From assembly GCF_000751775.1 (NCBI RefSeq), contig NZ_CCRF01000050.1, positions 1 to 52,163 on the forward strand: a DNA stretch of 52,163 nucleotides. The letters are read 5' to 3'. Positions 32,869-41,219 of the stretch are shown here, piece by piece; position 1 is the stretch's first letter, and each line of letters begins with the position of its first letter. The notes beneath the pieces were generated by a model. The model was given only the letters and a program-made list of their open reading frames with translations, searched no databases and had not been told where the DNA came from. The stretch is from Caldibacillus thermoamylovorans (GTDB taxonomy: Bacteria; Bacillota; Bacilli; Bacillales; Caldibacillaceae). The position numbers were made by a program, and so were the translations under genes.

Positions 32869-35172
32869 ATGAATAAAATGAATAGCAGTAAAGCTGAGCA
32901 AATAAAGAAAACCTATAGTGAACAAGAAATGCTTGACTATCTCATTTCTAATTATGATCAACTGAAATCTGAACAACCTAAATATTTAGCTGATCTGATT
33001 GTGTCCTTTACAAATCAATTGTTAAATACAGGCATGAATCAACAATTTATTAAACGTTGGCTGGAGCATGCTTTGAAAATCGATCCGAAAAATAAACCGG
33101 CCCTTTCATCTTTAAGTACATATCGTTTGCAGGAAAAAAGGCAACTGACTAACTCACTTGTATTCCCGCCGCTAAGGGAATCTGATAATCGCTCCCAACG
33201 GCAATCGACATTATTAAAATACAGACAAGTATGTGAATCATTTTTATTGCTTGCCGATGAAGAATTACAGCAGCTCCAGCATGAACTTTTATTGTTTAAA
33301 GACAATGAACAAATGAAAAAAACGTATGATGATCTTATCGAGGTACTTGAAAAAATTATTGAAGAAATTGTTCAACTCCAAAAACGGTTAAATGACTTTG
33401 ATGAATTATCCGGACGGACCTTTTATAACGTCAATCAAGTTGAACAAATCCAGGAAACCGTAACAACAATTACTGAATTGAAAAACAGGTGGATAAATTA
33501 TTTTGTGGATCCAGCCGAGGACCAAGAAACAACAGCACTGCAACAGTTAAACGAAATGATCGGGTTAACAGATGTAAAAAGAAGAATTGAAAACTTTTAT
33601 CGTTACTTAAAATTTCAAAAGTCACGAAAAGAGTTCGGATTGCAAACGAAAGATGAACCAAGCCTAAATATGATTTTACTAGGAAATCCGGGTACCGGAA
33701 AGACAACGATTGCTCGTTTACTGGCAAAAATTTACCATGAATTGGGTGTTTTGCCAAGTGAAGAGGTGATTGAAACAAACCGATCCCAACTTGTCGGTTC
33801 ATTCGTTGGCCAAACGGAAGAAAATGTACGAATGATTGTTGAAAAAGCACTGGGTGGTGTTTTATTTATCGATGAAGCATACAGCTTAAAACGGACCGGG
33901 CAATCCGGAAATGATTACGGTCAAACCGCAATCGATACGCTTGTTTCCTTAATGACAAGCAAGGAATATGGCGGAAAGTTTTCAGTTATTTTAGCAGGTT
34001 ATCCCGAAGAAATGCGCCAATTTTTAGATGCGAATACGGGGTTGCGGAGTCGTTTTCCGCAATCAAATATAATTGAACTGCCCGATTACAGCTTGGAAGA
34101 ATTGCTGGAAATTGGTCAAAAAATTGCCAGAAGCAATGATTTTCTTTTAACAACAAAGGCTAAAAAATCTTTAGCTTATTTAATTGAACAAGAACAAGTA
34201 GATCAAACGTTTGGAAATGCCAGGGCAGTACATAATTTAATTATGCAGGCAATTTTTCAAAAAGGGTTTCAAAAACAATCAACTCAACCGGAAATATTTT
34301 TTTACACTGTTCTTGATGAAAATGATTTCAAAAAACCAGCCAAAAATGAGCAAGATTCTTTATCGCCAATTGAAAAACTGAATAAACTCGTTGGATTAAA
34401 AGAAGTAAAAGATGCGGTGCAAACATATATTTCTTTTGTCAAAATGCAGACACTGAGAAGAGAACATAATTATCCTTCTGTACCGATTCAGCTTCACTCG
34501 GTTTTTACCGGAAATCCCGGTACAGGAAAAACAACGGTTGCCAAAATTTATGCAGAATTATTGAAGGAATGTGGCATGTTGAAACGCGGACATCTTGTTG
34601 TAGTAGGGAGGGCGGATTTAATAGCGGGCTATGTTGGCCAATCTGCTTTAAAAACAAAGAAGAAAATTCAAGAGGCACTTGGCGGTGTCCTTTTTATCGA
34701 TGAAGCTTATTCTTTATTTCGGGAAAATAATCAAGATTACGGGAAAGAAGTTGTTGATACGATTGTTGATGAAATGACAAAACACGGGGAAAATCTTGTC
34801 ATCATATTGGCCGGTTATCCAAATGAGATGGAGCAATTATTGGAAAGTAATCCCGGTTTAAAATCACGCTTTAAAAAGTTTTTCCATTTTGAAGATTACT
34901 CGGCAGAAGAATTAATTGCCATTATGAAGCTTTTTGCAAAAAGTTATGCTTACGAGCTGGACAAAGATGCTGTTCAATTATTGCAACATGAATTATCGAT
35001 AAAGAAACCAAAAGGGAATGGTCGTTTTGCCGAAAATTTGATTCATGAGGCAATTCAACAACAATCTCTACGGTTAATGAAAACAGACCATACTTTGGAT
35101 TTAGCATGTGTTAATAGACTCACAAAAGAAGATATTAATGCTGCCTTTCAAATTTTACTAAAGGGAGAGTAA
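32869..35172 (+). CDS. Tandem AAA+ ATPase (CbxX/CfxQ/SpoVK type), double-domain
   Basis: 767 residues. Residues 1-220 are helical and partly TPR-like. Two complete AAA+ modules follow: Walker A GNPGTGKT at 272-279 with Walker B FIDEAYSL (Asp335-Glu336), and GNPGTGKT at 548-555 with FIDEAYSL (Asp611-Glu612). Each has a GLRSRF/GLKSRF arginine-finger segment. SpoVK of B. subtilis has one such module. The gene lies between tlp and yneP, which are adjacent in B. subtilis, so it is an insertion in a sporulation neighbourhood. It starts with a weak site (GAAAGTGAT) and runs into yneP two bases after its stop. Substrate unknown. Confidence 0.88.
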   Translation: MNKMNSSKAEQIKKTYSEQEMLDYLISNYDQLKSEQPKYLADLIVSFTNQLLNTGMNQQFIKRWLEHALKIDPKNKPALSSLSTYRLQEKRQLTNSLVFPPLRESDNRSQRQSTLLKYRQVCESFLLLADEELQQLQHELLLFKDNEQMKKTYDDLIEVLEKIIEEIVQLQKRLNDFDELSGRTFYNVNQVEQIQETVTTITELKNRWINYFVDPAEDQETTALQQLNEMIGLTDVKRRIENFYRYLKFQKSRKEFGLQTKDEPSLNMILLGNPGTGKTTIARLLAKIYHELGVLPSEEVIETNRSQLVGSFVGQTEENVRMIVEKALGGVLFIDEAYSLKRTGQSGNDYGQTAIDTLVSLMTSKEYGGKFSVILAGYPEEMRQFLDANTGLRSRFPQSNIIELPDYSLEELLEIGQKIARSNDFLLTTKAKKSLAYLIEQEQVDQTFGNARAVHNLIMQAIFQKGFQKQSTQPEIFFYTVLDENDFKKPAKNEQDSLSPIEKLNKLVGLKEVKDAVQTYISFVKMQTLRREHNYPSVPIQLHSVFTGNPGTGKTTVAKIYAELLKECGMLKRGHLVVVGRADLIAGYVGQSALKTKKKIQEALGGVLFIDEAYSLFRENNQDYGKEVVDTIVDEMTKHGENLVIILAGYPNEMEQLLESNPGLKSRFKKFFHFEDYSAEELIAIMKLFAKSYAYELDKDAVQLLQHELSIKKPKGNGRFAENLIHEAIQQQSLRLMKTDHTLDLACVNRLTKEDINAAFQILLKGE

Positions 35173-35174
35173 GT

Positions 35175-35597
35175 ATGTATATTTCTACAATAAAAATACC
35201 AGTACGATATGCCGAAACAGACCAAATGGGCGTTGTTTACCATGCAAATTATTTAGTTTGGATGGAAATTGGCAGAACAGCTTTAATTGAAGAGTTGGGC
35301 TTTAAATATGCAGATCTTGAAAAAGATGGAATACTTGCACCAGTCCTTGATATCCAAGTTTCCTATAAAAAACCTTGCAAATACGGAGAAACGGTTCAAG
35401 TAAAAACTTGGATTGAAGATTACAATGGATTAAAAACAGTCTACGGTTATGAAATTTGGAAAGAATCAGGGGATTTAGCTGTAACGGCAACTTCTTCCCA
35501 TGTTTGTGTAAAAAAAGATAGTTTCAGGCCGGTATCCATCAGAAAAACCCATCCTGATTGGCATGCCGCCTATGAAAAAGCGAAAAGAAGACAATAG
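35175..35597 (+). CDS. yneP: Acyl-CoA thioesterase YneP (YbgC-like)
   Basis: 140-residue hot-dog protein. RYAETDQMGVVYHANYLVWM carries the 4HBT/YbgC motif with catalytic Asp; EIGRTALIEELG follows. The position before yneQ and near tlp matches B. subtilis. It begins two bases after the AAA+ stop behind AAGGGAGAG, so the two are translationally linked. Physiological substrate unknown. Confidence 0.9.
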   Translation: MYISTIKIPVRYAETDQMGVVYHANYLVWMEIGRTALIEELGFKYADLEKDGILAPVLDIQVSYKKPCKYGETVQVKTWIEDYNGLKTVYGYEIWKESGDLAVTATSSHVCVKKDSFRPVSIRKTHPDWHAAYEKAKRRQ

Positions 35598-35608
35598 GGG
35601 GGATATGG

Positions 35609-35914
35609 ATGGCTTTTGGTATTACCCGCCAGCATGTAAATGAATGGAAAAGAAGGATTGATCAAGGGGAAATTGCATTTTTAACGCATTATTGGTATGA
35701 TGAGCGATTTCCTAAGGCAAAAACTGTTACAAAAGTTGGATGCAAAGATATAAATAAATTGATCCGATGGGGAGAGCAATACGGTTTAAAAAAGGAATGG
35801 ATTCATCATCGAAAAGAAGGATACTCCCATTTTGATCTGTTGGGAGATGTTGAAAAACAAATTTTGGAGCAAGAAGGGTTATGGGAATCTTCCCGATTTT
35901 TTAATAATTTTTAG
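35609..35914 (+). CDS. yneQ: Conserved protein YneQ
   Basis: 101-residue protein of unknown function that keeps the B. subtilis order after yneP. MAFGITRQHVNEWKRRIDQG, then THYWYDERFPKAKTVTKVG, are typical. A GGGGGGAT site precedes the ATG. No catalytic motif recognised. Confidence 0.85.
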   Translation: MAFGITRQHVNEWKRRIDQGEIAFLTHYWYDERFPKAKTVTKVGCKDINKLIRWGEQYGLKKEWIHHRKEGYSHFDLLGDVEKQILEQEGLWESSRFFNNF

Positions 35915-36042
35915 ATTGTTAATGGCAACTCTAGGAGCTTCATAATGTTTAAATAAATGAATGGTTGCTGAAAAGATTTGAAAATACCAGATCATTTTTA
36001 TTACAATGATTGGGAATGGGTTGATAACGAAAGGGGCAAGGG

Positions 36043-36504
36043 ATGAAGGTGAAATTAAACTATTTAACTATTATTCTTATTCTATTTTCTTTATTTTTAA
36101 CGGCTTGTAATGCTTCAGCGAATAAAACAACAAATGAAGAAGAAATACCCGAATTAGTGGAAGTTGATTTACAAGTCCCGGAAAAAGCTGAAGTAGGGGA
36201 AAAGGTTTTAATCAAAGCACATGTTACCCAAGGCAATGAAGAGGTTGATGACGCTGATGAAGTCGTATTTGAAATTTGGAAAAACGGTAGTAAAGATGAA
36301 AGTCAAATGCTTGATTTCACAAAACAGGAGAAAGGAAATTATCAATTAGAAACAAACTTTGATTCATCCGGTGTTTACTATATTCAAGTTCATGTAACTG
36401 CAAGACGGATGCATGTGATGCCAAAACAACAAATCATCATCGGTGATGTTGATCCAAGTGAATTAACAACTACTGAAGAAACCAATCATCATGATCATCA
36501 TTAA
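36043..36504 (+). CDS. Lipoprotein with YtkA/FixH-like domain
   Basis: 153 residues. Signal peptide with lipobox LFLTAC and lipidated Cys22. A beta-sandwich domain follows (VPEKAEVGEKVLIKAHVTQG ... SGVYYIQVHVTARRMHVMP), as in the YtkA-like family. The His-rich tail TNHHDHH could bind a metal. AAAGGGGCAAGGG precedes the ATG. YtkA-like proteins are linked to copper or cytochrome oxidase handling in some bacteria; the role here is not established. It ends at a perfect terminator. Confidence 0.82.
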   Translation: MKVKLNYLTIILILFSLFLTACNASANKTTNEEEIPELVEVDLQVPEKAEVGEKVLIKAHVTQGNEEVDDADEVVFEIWKNGSKDESQMLDFTKQEKGNYQLETNFDSSGVYYIQVHVTARRMHVMPKQQIIIGDVDPSELTTTEETNHHDHH

Positions 36505-36536
36505 AAATATTGTGTAAAACCGAAATATAAATAGTA

Positions 36537-36574
36537 AAGACCAAGAATGCTTTTCACATTCTTGGTCTTTAACT
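36537..36574. terminator. Perfect terminator
   Basis: AAAGACCAAGAATG and CATTCTTGGTCTTT form a 14-base perfect stem around a six-base loop. It can act on both strands. Confidence 0.9.
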
Positions 36575-36577
36575 TTG

Positions 36578-36681
36578 CTAATAGGAAAGTATAAATTTTT
36601 CAATTTCTACTTTCCTAACGCATAAGTGCAACTACGGCTCTGCTCTCGCCTAAAGGCTCGGCAATCGCCGAGTTTTCTTTA
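36578..36681 (+). repeat. R2 dispersed repeat, copy 3
   Basis: CTAATAGGAAAGTATAAATT, TACTTTCCTAACGCATAAG, GGCTCTGCTCTCGCC, then CTCGGCAATCGCCGAG plus TTTTCTTT. Almost identical to the copy at 21948-22052 in opposite orientation. It lies between two convergent units. Confidence 0.87.
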
Positions 36682-36696
36682 TCAATAAAAATCCTT

Positions 36697-37563
36697 TTAT
36701 TTTCTTTTCTTTTTCTTCTTTTTGTTAGGGGCTTGATATGACTTTCTATCTGTCCCTGATACTGCTTGGGTTGGCTGTGGTGTAACCGGGTATAATTTTC
36801 GTGTTAAATACGTTTGGCCAATTAAGAAGATACCACTGACCGTCCAGTAAACAGCCAAAGCTGATGCTGTTGATAGTGAGGCAATTAAAATCATCGCCGG
36901 AGACATGATGCCCATCATCTTCATCATTTGCTGTTGTTGTTGTGCTTGTTGTTCGTTTTGTCCAGGTGTAATATTTATCGGCGTTGTTGCCATGGAAACT
37001 TTAAATTGGAGAAAATAGGCAATACCTGCTAAGATCGCCATCCCCCAATCGGCTTCTCCTAGATTGAACCATAAAAACGAATGATCTGAAATCTCTGGAG
37101 ATAGTCGGATGGCATAGTAGAGCCCGGTCCAAACTGGAATTTGCAATAAAATTGGAAGACAACCCATATTCAACGGATTGAAATTATGTTTTTGATATAA
37201 CGTCATCATTTCTTGTTGAATTTTGACTTGTTCTTCCTTTGTTTTTGCAGCTTTTAACCTTGCTTGGATTGCTTCCATTTCCGGTTTCATTACTTCCATT
37301 TTCTCGCGCATTTCTTTTTGTTTCTTCGCTGTGTTTAAAGCAAATGGGAGAAGAACCGTCCTTAAGATAATGGTAATGACAATGATAGCAATTCCATAAC
37401 TATTTCCAAAAAATTCTCCTAATGCCTTAATAGAAATAATAAATGGTCTGACGAGATAGTCATGAAATGCGGCACCTTCCGTTTCAGCTGCTGCACATCC
37501 AGACAATAAAATAACGGTCAGCAGTAACGAAATGGACAGAAAAAACGATTTTCTTTTTTTCAA
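36697..37563 (-). CDS. yidC: Membrane protein insertase YidC/OxaA (lipoprotein form)
   Basis: 288 residues. The signal peptide ends in LLSGC, giving a lipidated Cys. The YidC/Oxa1 core has five membrane spans, with LRTVLLPFALNTAKKQKEMR and the conserved cytoplasmic loop, and MGCLPILLQIPVWTGLYYAI. The C-terminus is Lys/Arg-rich (KKKKKKRK). It inserts membrane proteins with or without SecYEG. TTG at 37563 follows AGGAGG (37571-37576). B. subtilis has two (SpoIIIJ and YqjG); which this is cannot be decided. Confidence 0.93.
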   Translation of the reverse strand: MKKRKSFFLSISLLLTVILLSGCAAAETEGAAFHDYLVRPFIISIKALGEFFGNSYGIAIIVITIILRTVLLPFALNTAKKQKEMREKMEVMKPEMEAIQARLKAAKTKEEQVKIQQEMMTLYQKHNFNPLNMGCLPILLQIPVWTGLYYAIRLSPEISDHSFLWFNLGEADWGMAILAGIAYFLQFKVSMATTPINITPGQNEQQAQQQQQMMKMMGIMSPAMILIASLSTASALAVYWTVSGIFLIGQTYLTRKLYPVTPQPTQAVSGTDRKSYQAPNKKKKKKRK

Positions 37564-37597
37564 TATTATTCCTCCTCTTAGTTTCTCTAGTCTGTTT

Positions 37598-37885
37598 TTA
37601 GTATTGAAGGAAGAATAATCCGTCAGGTTCATCTGCACTACTACTTTCTTTCCTTCGAATGGTTTTTGGCAACCATAGTAAAAAAATATCCAATCGATTA
37701 ATAGCCTGATTAGTTAGATTGGGATCCCCAATAACTAGAAATGTATCAATATTTTTTAATGGATATTGGGAAGTGTGAATTTGCGACCATTGTTTATAAA
37801 TAAAAATTAATAAATACAGTAAGACAAATACATAAGACGAATAAATAAAAAGATCTTGATACGTTTCTGTCAACATTTCTATCAT
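37598..37885 (-). CDS. Small membrane protein upstream of yidC
   Basis: 95 residues, not recognised. One membrane span at about 10-30 (YSSYVFVLLYLLIFIYKQW) and a hydrophilic tail. AAGGGG precedes the ATG at 37885 by eight bases. It ends 34 bases before the yidC start on the same strand, so co-transcription with yidC is likely. Confidence 0.65.
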   Translation of the reverse strand: MIEMLTETYQDLFIYSSYVFVLLYLLIFIYKQWSQIHTSQYPLKNIDTFLVIGDPNLTNQAINRLDIFLLWLPKTIRRKESSSADEPDGLFFLQY

Positions 37886-38119
37886 AGGTTAAACCCCTTA
37901 TTTTTCATTTCCATTATCATTCATTTTATTTTCATAAAAGGATAATTATAAAGTGTTTAGATACAATCATCCTCAACCATTGAAACGATTACCATTTTAT
38001 ATGAAGTCCATCCAGGAAGTCAAGATTACCTGTAATCTTGTAAAAAAAATTCCTCTTCTAAAATAATGCCATATTTCATATCTATTAGTAAACAATGAAA
38101 TTTAATAGGTGGTCTTAAA

Positions 38120-39235
38120 ATGAAGCAAATATTAAAATTCCTCTTCTTTCTATTTTCTCTTATATCAGTAATATCTACTGTTGTTACTAGTCAATCAAAT
38201 TTATTCTTTTCAAGTTTTTTTTTACAGGAAATTCAAGATGATAAAACAGATTCAGAGTTTTTTTTAAGAATGATAGCTTCAGAGAACCATTATTATTCGA
38301 AAATGTTAACAAGTGAAGATCATTCTCTTTTTACCAATGCGATCAAAATTGCAACAAATATTAATATAAAAGATGTCCGAAGTTTGATATTTGATGAGGT
38401 GCCGGGATTATTTGCCATGACATCCGATATTTTAGTAGCAGGAGAAGGTACCGATTTTACCAATTTACCCATTGAATCATCTCCACCGATTGAAGAAGTT
38501 TTAAAGGACCGTGAAATTGTTGAAGGAAGCTTGGATAATCTTGGTGGTGATGAAGCAACACCGCCTGTCAAAAAGCCAGAAAAAAATACCGTATTTATTT
38601 ACCATTCTCATAGTAGAGAATCATTTCTTCCCCACTTGAAAGATGCTAGTAACGCTTCCGACGCACAGCATAAAGAAGTGAATATTACCATGGTCGGGGA
38701 ACGATTAGGGAAAAAATTAATGGAAAAAGGCATTGGATCTGTCACTGATAAAACGGATATCCCGGAATTATTGGCGGCAAAAGGTTGGAAATACCCGAAA
38801 TCATACGATGCATCTCGGGAAGTTGTCCAACAAGCATTAGCTCAAAATAATGATTTTACGTATTTAATTGATGTTCATCGTGACAGTGCGAAACGGGAAA
38901 CAACAACGACTGAAATCAATGGAAAAAAATACGCAAAACTATATTTTATTGTTGGGAAGGCTCATCCGAATTTTGAACAAAACGAAAAAATTGCCCTTGA
39001 ATTAAATCAAAAGCTGAGAGAAAAATACCCGGGTTTAACTCGAAACGTATTCAGTAAAGATAAAAGCCAAGGTAACGGCGTATATAATCAGGATCTTTCA
39101 CCAAATGCTATTTTAATCGAAGTTGGCGGACCGGAAAATACATTGGAAGAAATGTTTAATACGATCGATGTATTTGCGGAAGTTTTTGCCGATTACTACT
39201 GGGAAAAAACGGATGCAGTAGAGGTAAATAATTAA
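38120..39235 (+). CDS. spoIIP: Stage II sporulation protein P (SpoIIP)
   Basis: 371-residue peptidoglycan hydrolase with an N-terminal membrane anchor. The catalytic domain has His162 (YHSHSRESF), His253 (DVHRDS) and Glu334 (LIEVGG), with spacing like that of B. subtilis SpoIIP. SpoIIP is an amidase and endopeptidase that thins septal peptidoglycan with SpoIID and SpoIIM during engulfment. The gene is away from the usual gpr-spoIIP locus, so it may be a second paralogue. Its transcript ends at a shared terminator. Confidence 0.9.
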   Translation: MKQILKFLFFLFSLISVISTVVTSQSNLFFSSFFLQEIQDDKTDSEFFLRMIASENHYYSKMLTSEDHSLFTNAIKIATNINIKDVRSLIFDEVPGLFAMTSDILVAGEGTDFTNLPIESSPPIEEVLKDREIVEGSLDNLGGDEATPPVKKPEKNTVFIYHSHSRESFLPHLKDASNASDAQHKEVNITMVGERLGKKLMEKGIGSVTDKTDIPELLAAKGWKYPKSYDASREVVQQALAQNNDFTYLIDVHRDSAKRETTTTEINGKKYAKLYFIVGKAHPNFEQNEKIALELNQKLREKYPGLTRNVFSKDKSQGNGVYNQDLSPNAILIEVGGPENTLEEMFNTIDVFAEVFADYYWEKTDAVEVNN

Positions 39236-39316
39236 TAAAAAAGCGTAAGTAGCGTCCGTATAGCGACTGAAGCTGGACGGCAGAAATTCTCTAGGGTTGT
39301 TTACCAGTATTTTTGG

Positions 39317-39349
39317 AAAAAGCCGGCTCTTGCTTTGGCCGGCTTTTTT
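39317..39349. terminator. Bidirectional terminator between spoIIP and plsY
   Basis: AAAAAGCCGGC and GCCGGCTTTTT pair around a ten-base loop; A-rich and T-rich flanks serve both convergent genes. It ends at the plsY stop codon. Confidence 0.9.
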
Positions 39350-39950
39350 ACAACCATTTTACTTTCGGCTCGGTTTTGTCTTTGATCCGCTTGATATTAG
39401 CTCGGTGACGGTAAAAAATAAATCCGCTTAATAAGAATACGATAACAATTAACGGGATATCTCTTGTAAATAACGAATAAATAATGGCAACAACGCCTGC
39501 AACCATTGAAGATAAAGAAACATATTTTGATAAATACAATGTAATTATAAAGATAAGAATGAGAATGATAAAAAGCACTGGCTCATAATACAAAATTACA
39601 CCGCCTGAGGTTGCTACCGCTTTTCCCCCTCGAAAATTAGCGAATATAGGATACATATGACCGAACGCAGCGACTGCACCGATAATTAAAGGGGAAATTG
39701 ACCATTCTAACGATATTTGAAAGTAGGAAAATATATCAGCCAGTCCGGTCGCCAAAGTTCCTTTTAATATATCCGCTACCATAACAACAATTCCGGCTTT
39801 CACTCCCAGTGTACGAAAAGTGTTCGTTGCTCCCAAATTCCCGCTTCCATGTTCACGAATATCAGTATTATAAAAAACTTTCCCGATAATTAACCCTGAA
39901 GGAATCGAGCCAATCAAATATGCTAAAACAAATAAAATCACGGTGTTCAT
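39348..39950 (-). CDS. plsY: Acyl-phosphate glycerol-3-phosphate acyltransferase
   Basis: 200-residue integral membrane acyltransferase that makes lysophosphatidate from acyl-phosphate and glycerol-3-phosphate. [29 protein letters not shown] and [10 protein letters not shown] are the PlsY motifs. It stands just upstream of yneT-parE-parC in inverted orientation as in B. subtilis. Confidence 0.96.
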   Translation of the reverse strand: MNTVILFVLAYLIGSIPSGLIIGKVFYNTDIREHGSGNLGATNTFRTLGVKAGIVVMVADILKGTLATGLADIFSYFQISLEWSISPLIIGAVAAFGHMYPIFANFRGGKAVATSGGVILYYEPVLFIILILIFIITLYLSKYVSLSSMVAGVVAIIYSLFTRDIPLIVIVFLLSGFIFYRHRANIKRIKDKTEPKVKWL

Positions 39951-40078
39951 TATAAATTACCCCTTTAAAAAACCAAATGGATTCTTTTATGATTATACAC
40001 AAAGAATAAAGCTTTTAATAGTCATTAAATTGATGTTCGGTCAGTTTTTTTTCCGGATTTTTTGTACTTATCATGAAA

Positions 40079-40104
40079 AAAAGCCGACTTTTGTCGACTT
40101 TTTT
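40079..40104 (-). terminator. Terminator of the small gene at 40151-40441
   Basis: On the minus strand AAAAGTCGAC pairs with GTCGGCTTTT around AAAA, then a T run. Confidence 0.8.
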
Positions 40105-40150
40105 CCTACTATTTTGGTAACCATGTTATAATGTTATATATTTCCATTTA

Positions 40151-40441
40151 TTATTCGGGAGTTTGTCTATTCAATATACTGCTGAAAAATAAACAACCAT
40201 CAGCAAAACCTTGTTTAAACATTTTTAAATCATATTCATCGCTCGTTTGAAAAATAACGTCTCTCATTTGTGCAGCTAAGTATTTTTTTTCTTCAGGAAG
40301 ATAGTGTTCGATTTGATTTATGTATTCTTCCCATTTGTCACGGGATTTTGAGCATGCTTTATTATGAAACTGCATGCGAATATACTCAATTCTTTCCAGT
40401 GCAATTTGGTTAAAATGATGATCGAAGGTAGGAGAGTGCAT
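40151..40441 (-). CDS. Hypothetical protein divergent from an XRE regulator
   Basis: 96 residues, not recognised. MHSPTFDHHFNQIALERIEY, then a helical, charged body with KACSKSRDKWEEYINQIEHY. ATG at 40441 follows AAAGGTGG; an upstream ATG at 40462 lacks a site. It is divergent from the XRE gene at 40659 and shares a 217-base intergenic region carrying two copies of the same palindrome, so it may be under control of that regulator. Confidence 0.65.
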   Translation of the reverse strand: MHSPTFDHHFNQIALERIEYIRMQFHNKACSKSRDKWEEYINQIEHYLPEEKKYLAAQMRDVIFQTSDEYDLKMFKQGFADGCLFFSSILNRQTPE

Positions 40442-40487
40442 ATGAATTCCACCTTTATTCATATATTGAATACATTTTAAATTATTA

Positions 40488-40499
40488 TCTATATATAGA
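40488..40499. promoter_or_regulatory. Candidate XRE operator, site 1
   Basis: TCTATATATAGA, a perfect 12-base palindrome, near the expected promoter of the leftward gene. Confidence 0.45.
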
Positions 40500-40567
40500 A
40501 TAAAACATTATACACCATTTGTAAATAAGAAAATTATAAGTAATTTTTGATAATAGTAAGTATCACG

Positions 40568-40579
40568 TCTATACATAGA
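40568..40579. promoter_or_regulatory. Candidate XRE operator, site 2
   Basis: TCTATACATAGA, differing from site 1 by one base, 80 bases away and nearer the XRE gene. A partial third copy (TCCATACATAAA) lies at 40591-40602. Confidence 0.45.
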
Positions 40580-40658
40580 GAAATTGCCTTTCCATACATA
40601 AAAATGACAAATAGAAAACAGGGAAGACCATCGAAAAAATTGTTGGGAGTGGTAAATC

Positions 40659-41024
40659 GTGATAAATGATCAACAAATTGGCAAATTAATCAGGAAAATC
40701 CGAAAAGAGAAAGGATACACGACAAAACAATTAGCTGAGAAACTAAATATTTCCCAACCGAAATTATCCAGAATAGAAACAGGTGCACAACCGATCCCAT
40801 TAACTTTGCTTTATCAATTTTGTGTTGCTTTACAAATTTCGTTAGCGGATTTTTGTTTTCTATTGGAAGATAATAATAATATTAATGAAATTATGAGCGT
40901 AAGGGAAAATTCTTCCATTTACGATGATTTATCGAATTCCTCTTTAACAAAACTGTTAACTTCATTGAGTTTGGAAGAACGAAAAGCAATTATCCAATTT
41001 ATTCAAGTATTTAAAAAGAGATAA
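40659..41024 (+). CDS. XRE-family helix-turn-helix regulator
   Basis: 121 residues. The HTH (about 6-62) reads IGKLIRKIRKEKGYTTKQLA then SQPKLSRIETG, in the style of SinR-like regulators. The C-terminal part ends with SLEERKAIIQFIQVFKKR, a short helix probably used for multimerisation. GTG at 40659 follows GGGAGTGG by eight bases. Palindromes in the upstream region suggest autoregulation. Confidence 0.88.
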   Translation: MINDQQIGKLIRKIRKEKGYTTKQLAEKLNISQPKLSRIETGAQPIPLTLLYQFCVALQISLADFCFLLEDNNNINEIMSVRENSSIYDDLSNSSLTKLLTSLSLEERKAIIQFIQVFKKR

Positions 41025-41059
41025 CCCCCAAATTGATAAAACCAGTTTGGGGGTATTTT
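41024..41059 (+). terminator. Terminator of the XRE gene
   Basis: ACCCCCAAA pairs with TTTGGGGGT, followed by ATTTT. It begins at the stop codon. Confidence 0.75.
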
Positions 41060-41072
41060 GAGAAATCAGTAA

Positions 41073-41219
41073 TCCTACCTTAACGGCGAGTCAAGACCCC
41101 ACCTCAAGATTTTCGAATTTACAAAGGGATAGGTGGGGGATGAAAGGTCCGATTGGTTCAATTAATCTTCAGTGGGGATGGAAAAACCCCTCTGAAGGAG
41201 AATTACTTTCTATAAGATT
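41073..41219 (+). repeat. R1 dispersed structured repeat, copy 7
   Basis: Well preserved. CCTACCTTAACGGCGAG, CCCCACCTCAAGATTTTCG, the partner AGGTGGGGG, GGTCCGATTGGTTCAAT, and the terminal hairpin CTTCAGTGGGG/CCCCTCTGAAG. The stem differs from copy 4 by paired changes (CATCAG/CTGATG to CTTCAG/CTGAAG). The right end overlaps the cotX stop codon at 41210-41212. Confidence 0.87.
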
